Assembly: GCA_950295325.1 (NCBI GenBank)
Contig: OX485807.1
Coordinates: 20,121,666-20,185,665, forward strand
Source of the DNA: Polytrichum commune
Taxonomy: Eukaryota; Streptophyta; Polytrichopsida; Polytrichales; Polytrichaceae
DNA: 64,000 bases
Direction: 5' to 3'
Shown: positions 12,640-24,800 of the stretch, one piece after another
How the letters are laid out: each line of letters begins with the position of its first letter
Position numbering within the stretch: the stretch's first letter is position 1
Notes under the pieces: model-generated
What the model saw: the letters and a program-made list of their open reading frames with translations, nothing else
Database searches by the model: none
Told to the model about the DNA's origin: nothing
Position numbers and translations under genes: made by a program

Positions 12640-13390
12640 AATGAAACAAAATTGATTCTAGAGTCTAGGAAGCTGAAAGGCTTATGAGATTAAAGATACA
12701 TCATGGTGGTATCAAACTGGCTAATTCCTCATACTAGCGGAGTGCAATGGCCCTGTGAGAGTAGAGGCTAATATCAACTTGATGGTCTAATTGAAAAAAA
12801 AGACTTGAGAGTCCCTACTGTGAAGACCTCACTGAGGTTAAATAGGTAACAATTTACAATCCCTGAGGAGAGGCCAGACCAAGGTCCATACCGGGAAGGG
12901 CCCACAATGGGACCCGTGGCAACATCATTAAACCTACCACTGAAAGTAAATGAGTGAACTTGAGAGTCCCTGCTACTGCCTTCTCAGACATTGATTGAAA
13001 CTTATCTCTAATGGGGTTATATCGGGGGCACTCCAATACAAAGTGTGTTTCATTTTCAACTACATTATAAGAGAAACAGTGGCATAAACTATTATCTTTA
13101 AAGATAGGAATAGTTGGCCACTGTCCAATTCAATGGAAAATCTATGATTGAAGGTGTGGTAAGCAACATTGATCTTGTATTGTGGTGGTGTCAATGGTTG
13201 CTTCAAGTACGATTCACATTTGTATTTGAGGAAATCTTTGAGGTGTAGGTAATCTAGTTTCTTCCCCAAGAGATGGAAAGAGTTCCACTCTTTTGGCAAG
13301 AAAAGCCTCTTTGTTAAAATTAAAATGTGATATTTAATGTTGTTGGGTTGTCTCCATGATGAGATAGACCCCATGATGCTTTCCACACGG
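12640..13390 (-). pseudogene. LINE reverse-transcriptase 3' remnant
   Basis: Read on the minus strand, the region encodes the C-terminal tail of a non-LTR retrotransposon polyprotein: a stretch with NHRFSIELD, then a Cys/His cluster ending THFVLECPRYNPIRDKF (about 13,086-13,010). That is the usual zinc-knuckle end of plant LINE ORF2. A frameshift separates the NHRFSIELD segment from the Cys/His segment. About 370 bp of 3' tail follows, shared with 49.85-50.04 kb. The reverse-transcriptase catalytic core is not present, so this is a 5'-truncated dead copy. Confidence 0.65.
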
Positions 13391-13680
13391 TTGTAGATTT
13401 ATGGCAGGTGTTAGCCCCTTTTTTGGCAAGGTGATGGGAAAGTGAGACTATTGTCGGAAGTCTTATTAATGGGACACCTATATTTGAGTGGTGTATGGCA
13501 AAATTTGCAGTCAAGAACAAACTTTGAAAAGACATGTGCTATGATGAGATTGAACTATGTGTAAAAAAATGTAGAGATCATTACATTTTTGAAGAAAGAA
13601 AATCTTCACTTTGACCTCGTACAATATTTACATTTCTCTTAAGAAATGATATTGGTTTAGAGTCCAGGAAGTCGAAAGGC

Positions 13681-13730
13681 TAAAAGGCTTATGGGACTAA
13701 AAGGCTTATGGGACTAAAAGGCTTATTGAC
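13681..13730 (+). repeat. 17-bp tandem repeat, three copies
   Basis: Unit TAAAAGGCTTATGGGAC, twice exact and once with a change near the end. It lies next to a second fragment of the LINE 3' tail (AGTCCAGGAAGTCGAAAGGC at ~13,660). Confidence 0.85.
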
Positions 13731-14139
13731 CCACCCACACTCCAACACCAAAAAAGTTCCCCCCCTCCTTCCACTCAAACAAAGTTAACTAAACTCATCA
13801 CTTGTGAGCAAATACAATCAGTCTAGGCCCAATATAGGTCAATGAGTCCACCACTGATGTTGGCACTAGCCCTTGGACAAAGAGACTCTCCATTTATTCT
13901 CACTTCCATAGGAAGTTGCCCATCTCTACCTATTTTATATATATATGGATCTCAACTTCGTTTCTTGAAACTTGAAATGACAATCTTTGTGATCCACAAC
14001 TACCAACTGGATGAGACAATCTCCGTTCCAATCTAACAACCATAATTTTGAGTATTTGGAGTTGGAAGCGGCCCTACCTTATGGGATTACACATCTTGGT
14101 TTTTTTTAAATTTTTTTTTAAATGTAAAAGGATGAAGAC

Positions 14140-14475
14140 TAGACTAAATACTGTATTTAGTGTCGTATGGTAATTTTTGTGGCACTTTTCTAAAGACACT
14201 TCTTATGAATAAGGTTACAAATATTGCCACCCCAACGTGCTTTTAGCTCATCTACTTTTGGTACATTATGCATCCTAACTTTTCGGTAGTGAAGTATTGT
14301 CATGGATGAATTGAAACTTGGATGAAAAATCATTTAGTAAGTGACGATAATTACAACTCTATAAAGGAATAAAATTCACAATTATTGAATAGTTTCACAA
14401 CACGGACAGTTTACAATTAAAATTGAGGAAGACAACTAGAATCGGTGACACTAAATACAACATTTACTGTCGCTT
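14140..14475 (+). mobile_element. TTTAGTGT-family element, near complete
   Basis: Starts ACTAAATACTGTATTTAGTG and ends GACACTAAATACAACATTTA, so the two ends share the palindromic ACTAAATA/TATTTAGT core. The interior words CACTTCTTATGAATA and GTATTGTCATGGATGA match the 43.9-kb copy. About 335 bp, non-coding, probably a non-autonomous DNA element. Confidence 0.6.
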
Positions 14476-14522
14476 GATGCGGCTTGGCGATTAATTACAG
14501 TCAGTCTAGAGTCCATCTCCAA

Positions 14523-15020
14523 GGGCCACTTCACACATGAGACTGAGAGCCCGCGACCATCTCACTTCAAACACTCTCATTGGTGGAAAAGGCGGAGCTG
14601 GTCCAAGTTCATTTCACATTATGCTCGAGGGACCAACATAGTAAGTGAATGCAAGATGGATGTAAAGTCTACATGGATTCCTACATGGCATCAAATGGAT
14701 CATGCTTCATGGTCACTCAAATTATTTTCAAAAACCACCTCTTGGAAGTAGGCCTAAGACAAAACCAGGAGACCATGGCACTCCGAACGCTCACAACTGT
14801 TGATTTCTTCTATTTTATCATGTGTGAGGACCCGCGTGAATAGAAATTCATTGAAATAGCATTTGGTTGAGAGCCCAGTCACATATGACTCACAGTACAC
14901 TTGAGAATCCATGACCACACTACATGATTTTGAAGGTGTGTTGGGACGGCCTTTGGACACTTTCTTTTGGGCTCTCACAATTTCAAGATCACAGCTCTTG
15001 ACTCGTGTGTGAAGTGACCC
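14523..15020 (+). mobile_element. T1 Tourist-like MITE, full copy (498 bp)
   Basis: The termini GGGCCACTTCACAC and GTGTGAAGTGACCC are inverted. TAA follows the right end (15,021-15,023), while the left flank reads CAA, consistent with a TAA duplication that has since mutated. The element is the same length and sequence family as the inverted copy at 41,389-41,887. TTA/TAA duplications and GGG-starting ends place it among PIF/Harbinger (Tourist) elements. The open frame inside (14,649-14,843) is conserved in the other copy only as far as the DNA is, and is not taken as a gene. Confidence 0.8.
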
Positions 15021-15029
15021 TAACTAGTA

Positions 15030-16670
15030 ACGAACGGGTGGCATTAACCCCCCCTCGAACAAAGAATCTCTCCATATATATATATACATACATACATACA
15101 AATGATGCATTAAAAAAAAAAAATTTGTACACTTGCCAAGTTAATAGGAGGAGCATGCATGTTATTAAGAAGTTAGCGATAGCAAGGAACACTAGCTTGA
15201 AGCGGCTCACCAGCTTCGCTTTAAAGTGCCTCATGTGCAGGTGGTACAATTGACATGCCCTGGAGGAGCTCGGAGTATTAGTGGAAGTAGTAGTAGTAGT
15301 ACTTGAGATCGGATCCGCACATAATAAATCGCTCATTCAACAGCACCTCTATCTGCTCAGCTCGACCTCGGCCTCTCCTTTGTGAGCTCGTGGCATGGGG
15401 CTTAGATGGATCAAGGCCCTTTTACAATCACCAATGTCAAATTATGTTCGTTTTTTCAGGGTTTTTGTTGTTGTGTTGTTTTTTTGTTTTGTTTTGTTGA
15501 GACAAGAAAATCTTTTATTTTTATTTTTAATAGTTTGGGCGATCACAAAGTGGTTGATTTTCAGGTCAAAGGGTCAAACCATCAAATGTTCGAATCTTTG
15601 ATGGGGTTCATCACTTTCATAAGATGTTTAAGTTAGGTTACGATGCATCTTTTGATCGTTGGGATTGAGCAAACGATCTTATTTTGTAGATTCTATGTCA
15701 ATTGAGAAACTTGAAATTTGAGTGTCTCAAATGTAAACCAAGTTTTAGGGGTGCTTCAATCATGTGCCTCTTGTAACTTTCTCCTTTGAATCTTCTTTAC
15801 CTACTAATGAATACATACCGTCTCTATCATAAATGAAAATTTGGATGATCTTCTATGTTTATAATATTTTTATGTTTATGTTTATCTTTTTTTACATGAT
15901 AAAACACATAACTAATCCAAATACGGTCCAATCATTATTGAAGTTTTGATTATAGTTTCAATATACATTTACCTACTAATGTAGGATTTTACCGTAGAAT
16001 ATGCGCTCCTTCAAATATAGAAAAAATCACTCATATCATGTAGTGCTTTGACTTTTTGATAATAGACCCACACATTTAAGGGTGGATATCCGAAGTCCGA
16101 TCAAACGTAGCAAGAACGGATCTGCCTAAAAACCCCCATCGAGCGTGGCTCGGAGGCTAGGTTCGGGAGGGGGTGGCAGGGTTGGGGTAAAACTTGCCCC
16201 CTATTTTTTTAATTGGGTGGGGCCTTACTTAATCTCATAGGGGGCTTCCTAGAGTAATTTGGGGCCGCAGGACCCAAATTTAGCAAAAAAAAAACCAAAC
16301 AAATTCCCCAAGGGGCCAAAATGGAGAGGGCCAGAAAAATGAACCGAACCTGGACTCCGAGCCTGACAGCTGCAACGCTCGTCGGGGGTATTTAGGGAGC
16401 CCCAGCAAGAACACCGTGCTTGGAAATCCGCATTTGTCTTGCATTTTTCTTGCATTTTTCTGCCGTTTGATTTATCACAGTCAGTCATGGAGTCCCACAA
16501 TGTTGCTTGTCGATGGACCTTCTGAAAACTTCACAGTTTCTGATCAAACAAAACGTCGTTAAGCTCTCGGTGATAAACATTCGAAGGAAGGAATGGATCG
16601 TTGCGGAGGTAGATGAAGCTCACAAAGAATCTTCGGCAGCGGCTTCTTGAGTTATCCATTGATTGAATCG
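15030..16670. other. Intergenic, no gene seen
   Basis: Contains TA/TACA repeats near 15,073-15,100, T-rich tracts at 15,450-15,530 and a G-rich patch at 16,140-16,230. No gene recognised. Confidence 0.5.
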
Positions 16671-16675
16671 GAGAT

Positions 16676-16950
16676 TTGATTGTTTTGCATACAATGCTTT
16701 TCATGTTCAGTAAGTTTTAACTGCGTGTTTGGAGTCAGTGTGGAGGTTTGAACGAAGAAACTTTTTTATCAGCTCGTTGATGTTCAAACTCATTTTGGCA
16801 GGCCAAGAGATATCGCGATCACTTTGACCATCTTGAAAGGATTGATATGCAATGTTCGTTGTTCAAACCTCCACACCGACTCTAAACATGCACCAAAATC
16901 TTACCAAGCATAAGAAGTTTTGTATGCGACACAAATGACTCCCAACCAAA
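16676..16950. mobile_element. Foldback element with ~75-bp inverted arms
   Basis: 16,680-16,760 and 16,850-16,935 are inverted copies. GTGTGGAGGTTTGAAC in the left arm faces GTTCAAACCTCCACAC in the right, and both carry a GTAAG..TTT..TGCATGTTT-like stretch. A related arm also sits in the ERECTA homologue's last intron at 30,860-30,960. Confidence 0.6.
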
Positions 16951-17348
16951 ACTCCGGTTGAATTAAAGTATATTTACTTCATTGCATGAAGCTAAGCTAA
17001 ACAAGCATAGGGACTTAAAACATGTCCCGATGTGAATAGAGTTCTCATGTCATGTCAAAGCACTGCACCTCCAAACATGTTGGGCAAGCGGGCATTCGCT
17101 AATAAACAAAGGAACAAAGATGCAACCGCAGTCAAGCCATAATGTGGACTCCATGTATCTACCTCGTGCGAAACCCAAGCATCATACCACATGAATGCTG
17201 CTTGTGCTACATCACCATACCATGTTGTGGAGAGAATATCAATAAGAGCGTAGCTCCCCACTTCACACTAATCGGCCGTTTCAGCTCCCAAATGGGCATG
17301 AGCCATGACCCACGATCCTAATTATTTGGGAGGGTCTATGTACTCGGG

Positions 17349-17808
17349 GTGGCAACTATTTGTAGCACTTGCAAGGGTCGTTGTCTTTAGAATTTGGTTT
17401 GGAACTGCTAGCCATTGCCAAGAAGCAATTTTGGAGTCTTTTTTGGATTATGAGCAAATTTAAGCTTGTAAAATTCTAAAAGAACTTATTTTCTTAGAAG
17501 TGCAATTGAGTACTTAAGGGGATGCTTATTCTCCCAAGGAAGCCAACGCTTTTATCCATCAACCTATATAATCTAAGGGATTTGGATGGTGACTCCTATT
17601 GTAGACAATTTGCTTTAATTTAGCTCAAACAAAATGACATTCAAAGTTACTACAAACCTTTTATAATTCATACACAAATTGTAACGATGGAACGTGATTC
17701 CTCTCAATGCCTTTTTCCAATCATGTTGGGAAATAACAAAACATCAAATTATGAAAAGTATTAGAACGACATTGGTTTAAAGGGGGGGGGGGGTGTTGCC
17801 ACCCCAGG
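17349..17808. mobile_element. MITE with GGGGTGGCAAC ends (family H)
   Basis: The left end GGGGTGGCAACTATTTGTAG and right end GTTGCCACCCC are inverted. It matches the repeat at ~31,180-32,108 in the ERECTA homologue's last intron, including the stretch TAGCACTTGCAAGG...TTTAGAATTTGGTTTGG and the right-hand ATTAGAA..GTTGCCACCCC. It lacks the 548-bp insertion found there, so it shows the uninterrupted state. The superfamily is uncertain. Confidence 0.65.
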
Positions 17809-17814
17809 GGGGTT

Positions 17815-19550
17815 TGATTGTTTAAATCAAAAGATAATCTTCATTTTGACCTCTTGTAACTTTTGAATCTCAACCTTGATCCTTAAAATTGTTTTGACAA
17901 TCTAGAAGATGTTCAATTAATGATAACCGGATGAAATAATTCCGATTTGGTTCAAGGGCCAAAATTATATGTGGAGTTGGAAGTGTGCACAATAGATTAT
18001 ACAACCACATACTTAAGAACATCTCCAAATACCTTGCCATTGCAAATGCCAAGGTGGAAGGGTCCTTTGTGAATAAGTGAGAAGTAGGGGAGCGAGATTA
18101 CCATTGCGACCCCGCCATTGTAGAGGGGATAGGTCCCTAGTAAAATTGAAAGAACCTAAGTGTATCATGTTTTTCGTGTGATGGAGTATTATAGAAATAA
18201 CAAGTTATGATCTTAGAGTTGAACTTAGCTAATTATGATGACCCTGGGAACATAATTTAGTCAAAAATAGGGAGTGCTCCATAAAGATCTTGTGCGAGAT
18301 TTCAAGAATATGTAGGTGCTTTATCATCGGAAGATGGCCACTTACCTTAGGTTATGCTTAGTTGTGAAAACTTCTAATGCTAATGAAGGCAAATTACAAC
18401 CTTATGATTAGATTTTGAAGAGCATATTATGAAAGTATACAAGAAATCCAATCCAATGATATCTTATTTGTCAAAAATGGAAGAGTATAATATGTTGAGC
18501 ATTGGTTAGAAGTGGAAAATAAAAATAATCATAACACGGGGTTGTGCATATAGGGGCTGCAAGAATTTCAATCATAGTTCATAATCATAATTTTTTTATC
18601 ATTTAATATATTTCATTTATTTATGACAATGGATAAGTAAACTGTAAGAAAAACTGGAGAGCATGTGAACTCGTTATAGAGGTAGGTGACATCATACAAA
18701 AAACTTTCAAATCATAATTATTAATGTAATGTACCAATTTCACTTCTTACATACCTCTTATTAATAGAGTGAAGCTCCCTTATCATAAATGCATAAGCAG
18801 GGTTGAACCTTGATTATTATTTGCACACCCTTGCATATTCTTAGGAGTTGCCGCTAGAGACGTGTCATCCTCTCCTAGGATTAAGGGACTCGAGGTTGTC
18901 AAGGCCCTTTGACCAATGAAATTTAGCACGAAGAACATGCGGTGGTGGTATTAAAACTTGTTACTCCTCCTTACATCAGAGTTATAAATCTAAGGGTAAA
19001 ACCACATCATGATGTAGTATCGTAAATTAAGCACAAAGGCAAAGGGGTGCTAGATTGCGTTCTTAGTGTAGATAGGAGTAGTCCCTCTATATGTTTTGGA
19101 CGCAATTATCTTATATGCATACTTCAAGTTGTGGGTCTCGTGATTAAAAAAAACTATTATTAATACACATTATACTCAAGGTTTTATATAGGTATAGTTA
19201 AAGCTACATTTCTCTCCAATCAAAGATTTCGAGGTAAAGTTGCTTGATTCCCTTATAGAGGACTTGAAACTCTCCCCACTATAAGTTGCATATTTGAAGG
19301 GGCGGAAGAGTTTAGAGGGGAGAGAGCAATTTTGAGTTGGTTACAATGAGAACGCACGGGGCGCCTGCTTTGGTATGATTCACCTCTAAATGGATGGTAT
19401 AGTTTTACAGGTGCCTGTAATGGAAACATGCCATCTTGCTGCAAGTAATAACTTGGGGTGAAGATGCACTAACATAGGCATGCACCAAAAAGACACATGC
19501 CAAAAAAAATGGGGACAACGTGCTCAAATTACGCTGACAACTCTTGGCTC
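17815..19550. other. Intergenic, no gene seen
   Basis: AT-rich with no coding signal I can support. Confidence 0.5.
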
Positions 19551-19554
19551 AATG

Positions 19555-19775
19555 ATCAACATATTTGGATGGTGGGGGGAGGGGACCTATACGACCAGTT
19601 AACGAGCACAGGAACACCCTTTGATAATAAATGAGAAATGCATGAATCACGATTCATATAAGCTCCGAAAGTTATGAAGCAAATGGCTACTCGCACGATC
19701 TAGATTCGCTAATCATCTCACACAAATTCCGTGTCTCATTGTTTCATATGGCACGAGAAGTGGGCGGAGAGAGAG
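19555..19775 (+). repeat. Dispersed repeat R5, copy 1
   Basis: Collinear with 50,845-51,045: a GGGGGGAGGGGA stretch, then TTTGATAATAAATGA, AAGCTCCGAAAGTTATGA, AATGGCTACT and finally GAGAAGTGGGC. Weaker relatives appear near 40,010-40,110 and 63,240-63,370. No ends or coding sequence recognised. Confidence 0.6.
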
Positions 19776-20374
19776 AGAGGTGTCCGAAGAACACACGTTC
19801 ATAAGCACCCGCCCGCCCACCCATTACCTTCCCTTACCTCACCTCACCTCACCTAAGAAACACCCATCGCACTCCTCTCCAGCCATGAGCGTCCGATTCC
19901 CGCGAGATTTGATGCGCGCAGGTGCCATGACGCCCAGATTTGGGAGTTGATGAATTTGATAGTCTACTCCTGTGTGGCAGGCAGGGCACCTCACCTCGAT
20001 TCAGGGAGTAATTAAGTAATAAGCTTGAGCGAGCGAGCAAGCAACAACTTCTAACTACTAGCTAGCTAGCCTGACCTGAGGAAACTTAAGGCAGGAATGT
20101 ATATATACGACACCTATAATGTGCAATGAAGTTGTCTTTGCGACTCGGTGGGTTGCCTCGTAACCCATGCAAATTGTCAAGTTGGGTCGAATTCAAATCA
20201 CCAAAAACTTACAACTTTATCCACATAGCAATCGCAGCTAAGAAAAGAAAAACACAGTTCTGTAAAAAAAATTTATCTGACTGTAGTCTGTGATAATGAA
20301 TACTCCAAATAGTGTGGAACGTTAACAAACGAGCATCAGGACAACCTTATTGCACATATCAGTGTACGCTAGAC

Positions 20375-20405
20375 TAGACTATACTACACTACACTACACT
20401 ACACT
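20375..20405 (+). repeat. Pentanucleotide ACTAC microsatellite
   Basis: Five to six CTACA units in tandem, in the ERECTA homologue's upstream region. Confidence 0.8.
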
Positions 20406-20707
20406 ATATACACTTCTGACTGCAGGCTGTTTGACTAGGTAGCTGGCTCCTCCTCTTCTGGAGCTGGTACTATCTCATTAGCTCCATACTTAACACCTTG
20501 CATAGACTTCAGCTGCAGTAACTTACCTTCCCCCTAGATATAGCTAGCGCCTGCTATGATCTATCTCATCTCTGCGCCTTACTAACTTCCTTCCTTACTC
20601 TCTCTCTTACACCCTGTGATTCTGCAGTCTCCTTTCTTACACTGCATGTTGTCATAACACTAGTACTCATTGCATCTGCCTCTGTATCTGTATCAGCAGC
20701 AGCAGCC

Positions 20708-20996
20708 CTGCAGGCTAGGAGATAGGGGATTATCGTATTATATGAGCGCACCTCTCATTCATCCAGCGTGAAAAAGCCCTGCAATACAATAGTATGCATC
20801 GTGGAGGCTAGATTTTTTTCACCGAATTTAGTTTTGGAGTTCACGACCCCGACTTACTGTAGGCTACTCGAAGTCATTTGAGAGGAATATTTGGGCAACA
20901 AACTTATAGGGCAGGTGGGAGGGGGGGGGGTCGAGTCTTTATATCGGGTGGATGAGAGGTACGCTTGTATACGATAATTCCCTCTCTCCTGCAGGC
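20708..20996. mobile_element. Foldback MITE upstream of ERECTA homologue
   Basis: The ends are inverted for about 55 bp: CCTGCAGG, then GGGATTATCGTATTATATGA and CACCTCTCATTCATCC at the left, and the complement (ending ATACGATAATTCCCTC..CCTGCAGG) at the right. The left arm matches the element end near 5,963. It lies roughly 0.86-1.15 kb upstream of the ERECTA start codon, so within the likely promoter. Confidence 0.65.
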
Positions 20997-21278
20997 CAGG
21001 CTAGGCTTGCCTTGGGCAGACAGGCTAGTTGCAGGAGGGAGATTGATATATAATATAAAAATAGCTGGGGTACTTACTCACAGCAGCAGCTTGTAAGGAA
21101 GGTAATATGTATATGTGAAAGCTACACTTGCGTCTGACTCAGGCCGATCCTCCCACCTTAACTTCAACTTACATCCGATGGATACTTGAAGGCTAGGCTG
21201 CTGCGGTTGCTGTTGCTGTTGTCAGATCACCCTCACAGCACCACAGCCAGAGCTGATGAGCAGCACAACTGTTGTTGC

Positions 21279-21392
21279 AGCAGCTCAGCTCAGCTCAGCT
21301 CAGCTCAGCTAGCCTCGAGCCTCGAGTCTCGAGTCTCGACTCTCTCCTTGCCTTGCCTTGCGTTGCCTTGCGTTGCCTTCAATTGCCTTGCA
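21279..21392 (+). repeat. CAGCT and CCTTG pentamer tandem repeats
   Basis: Five to six CAGCT units at 21,280-21,309, a short CTCGAGTCTCGAG stretch, then about eight CCTTG/CGTTG units at 21,347-21,392. They lie in the proximal upstream region of the ERECTA homologue. Confidence 0.85.
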
Positions 21393-21659
21393 TTGGGAGC
21401 TTTTTTCTCTAGTTTTGGAGCCTTAATTCCACTCTACCGAGTCGTAACTTAGCAACAGCCGCAGCTAGCAGCAACAACAAGTGGCAGGAACTCTGGGTCG
21501 GTGGTGGTCAAGTTGTAGGCAGGCTGGCTGGCTAACCATGCATGGTGCAGGCAGGGTGACATGCTGCTGATTGTTATATGTTGTCGGTCAATGTGTAGCT
21601 CATGACCTCGATCGATCTGCATCGGTGTCCTCGGGGGCATTGCAAGTTGTAGTAGTTAG

Positions 21660-21853
21660 TAGTAGCTCAAGGGAGCAGAGAGAGACAGACAGGCAGAGAG
21701 AGAGAGAGGGAAGCTGTTTGCTTGCTTTCTTGCTGAGACAAGGAGAGGAGAGTTGAAGAAGTTTGAGGTGAGAGTGAGAAAGGCGAGAGAGAGGGACAGG
21801 ATCCTGAGGAACCTTAAGCCAACAAGAAGAAGAGGAAGAAGAGGAGAAGAAAG
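21660..21853 (+). promoter_or_regulatory. GA-rich leader of the ERECTA homologue
   Basis: Nearly pure purine sequence, with GAGA tracts at ~21,675-21,710 and 21,766-21,795 and GAAGAA runs at 21,824-21,850, runs up to the ATG. Purine-rich leaders are common in plant developmental receptor genes. The transcription start is not visible, and assignment as 5' UTR is inferred from position. A further GA tract lies just inside intron 1 (21,982-22,020). Confidence 0.5.
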
Positions 21854-24800
21854 ATGACAAGGTTACCATCAGCATTTGTTATGTCTGCAGGTGTATTGCT
21901 GTGGGTGGCTCTTCTTGTGTCGTGGAGCTCAACAAACTTAGCCATATCCCTACCAGACGAGGGTAAGTGGCAGTACTACTTGAGAGAGAGAGGGAAAAAG
22001 AAAGAGAGAGAAAGAGGACGAAAGCATGTAAACAACCACATTTGTAAGTATGTTAATATTCTTGAGGAGGAGCTGCAATAATTTTGTCCTCCACTGAACT
22101 CCAGCAGGAAAAAGAGAAACTTGGTGTGAGTGAGTGAGTGAGTGAGAGCGAGTCTGCTCAAGCATATTGTCTTCGGAAACGATGAGGTCGAGTGTTGATG
22201 TTGCTACTGGTATGATATCAACGGTGAAAACTTTGGTCCCACGTGCTAATATTTAAATTATGTCATCAACGTCCAATAATCCTCTCGGGAGCGCTACGAA
22301 AGGCAGGAAGCAATTTGTATATGATCATACAAACAACAATGCATTTCCATGGGTGTCCCCTCATTTAATACAGACACAAAGACAGACAGACAGACAGCGC
22401 CTATGCTGTTATATTAACCGTGTGTTTAATCGAGGGTGGGAAGGAAAGGGAAGGAAAGGAGTCACAAGTATTTGAAAACTTGGGGCCCGCCATGGCCGAC
22501 TTATTGAATAGGTTATATTTCACATTACAGGGCCTCGTGGATACCTCAGCATTTAAATGTAACATCAACTGCAAAACTTAAGCAGAATATGCTAAGTCTG
22601 CTCCTCGTCTCATTTCTACCACAAAACCATCAACCCACCAGCCAGTTCTTTGAGTGACATTACTCTCCCTGGAATACATTTTCAGCCTCAGACATGAGAG
22701 GCATTGTGTATCTTGAAGACACTGGAGCTGTGGTTGAAAGTTTACAAGAATGCAGGCTGCACTTGAAAGTTTACAAGAATTGAGGCACTTGTGAGGCAAT
22801 ATTGTTCATTGAGCACTCTTGACATTTCATCACTGAAAAGTTTGGGGCCTTCATTGCTGGTTTCGACAGCATTGGACTAGCCCAGCTCTTGCTTAGTTGT
22901 ACACAGAAATCACTTATTAGTTGTTGCGGTAACAGCATGATCAGCATTGGCGTTTGGAGTAATAAGGGCTAGCATCTTTCTGGGAACAGTTTGGGAAGGG
23001 AAAGTAAACATTTTATGTATGTCGGCACCGCATTCTTTGTTTCTCGTACAAGTGTAGTATTTGGAGTGGTATAAGTGTTGGTCCTAGGTGGTTGAGGTAT
23101 AAGCCTGCTTCTTCCCTCACTGTGGGCGGCTGTCCATCTGGACATATATATCTATTGTTGTTGCAGTGCATACTCTGGTGGACTTGAAAAATGCGTTCCT
23201 GAATGGGGAGCATGAGCTCCAAGATTGGGATGCGGGGAGCCAGTCTCCATGTGCTTGGAAGGGTGTGACTTGCAACAATGTCACATTTGAAGTCATAGCC
23301 CTGTAAGTTTTCAACTACCGCAACACTGACATACTCATAGCCTTGTAAGTTTTCAGCAAGAACAAACATTGAAGCGATAGCTTCGTAAGTTTTTAACAAC
23401 CACGACATTGAAGTGATAGCCTTTTCAGTTTTGAACAAGAACAACAAACCATCTAGTGTATAAAGGCTTTGTCTGCCGGTGCTATGTGGAAAGGTATGGG
23501 AAAATGGGTTGAAGGACCTGTTCTGATCATGTGGGCCCGCTTGATTTTCAGGAATTTATCGCAGCTAGCTCTCGGAGGGGCGATTTCTCCATCGATAGGA
23601 CTATTGCGCAGCCTCCAATCATTGTAAGGATCTGTTAATCCCACCATACCATTCCGAGCTATGTATTTATTCTCCATCCACTTAGTCAAATGCAGTATAA
23701 CAGGCATTTCTTTCTGCTGAGAACATTGCAAGTCTGTCTAAAATTGCTCACCATAACTTCAGGGTGCCGCAGTGAAAAGAAAAGAATCTATTATATTCCA
23801 TCAGCTTGTGGCCATGGCTCGAAGAAAATGATAATGTTTCCTGAATATTTACTTTTCTTTCTGGCAGGGACCTGAGCGAGAACAACATATCTGGACAAAT
23901 ACCAACAGAACTATGTAACTGCACGAGCCTGATAGTACTGTAAGCTACTTCTTTGGCACAAAGATAATTACATTCAGTAGACCTCGTGTTTGGAGAGAGG
24001 GGTTTGGATTCGACCTGAAACTTGAAAATGGCTATCTCCACATAGTGAGACCAATTTTTCCTTAACATTATGTGACCAAAAATATGGCAGAGAAGGAGGG
24101 AGCCAGTTTCCCAGTAGCAGCTTGAATATTGAAACTTGAAGATTTCTTTAAATTTAACTTATAATCTATTCTGCACAGAACCTCCTCCTGAGGCTTGAAG
24201 CTTAGAGGCATACTCACCAAATCTGGTTTGGTTGTGCTTTTAACTGTTTGCAGAGACCTGTCTTGGAATGACCTCACAGGCGAGATTCCATATCTCTTTT
24301 CACAGCTACAACTTCTAGAGACTTTGTAAGCAGCTATTATCCTCTGGTTATCCTATTACCATCCTTTACATCTGAGGTTTGGGTTGACCTCTTGCATTAA
24401 ATTTTAGATTGGTCTGTGCTTGATGTGTGTGTTTCGCGGTTTGGATCAAAAGGTGACATGATAGTGGAACTTGCTTTGCAGGAATCTGAGGTCAAACAGT
24501 TTGTCGGGACCCATCCCAACGTCATTTGCAAGTCTTGCAAGCTTGAAACATTTGTAAGCAGCCCAGCTCCTTTTGAGATCAGCTCTTATTTTATTGGCGC
24601 ACAGTACTTACCATGTGGTGATCATATTTGCAATGATATATAAATATGCTCGGGTTAGAACTTACGACCTTGTTTTCCTCACAATGCAATTTTGGTACTG
24701 TTACCGTATTAATGCAGAGTTTTTCGCCATTTTCAGAGACATGCAGTACAACTATCTGTCAGGTCCTATACCGCCATTAATCTACTGGAGTGAGACAGTT

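Noticed and set aside
14649-14843. 64-residue frame conserved with 41,566-41,760
   Set aside because: Both lie inside copies of the same MITE. The similarity follows from the DNA copy, the frame has no start context or domain, and other T1 relatives do not keep it.
23013-23447. 144-residue minus-strand frame in ERECTA introns 1-2
   Set aside because: It overlaps ERECTA exon 2 on the other strand and repeated intronic GTAAGTTTT phrases; a shadow frame.
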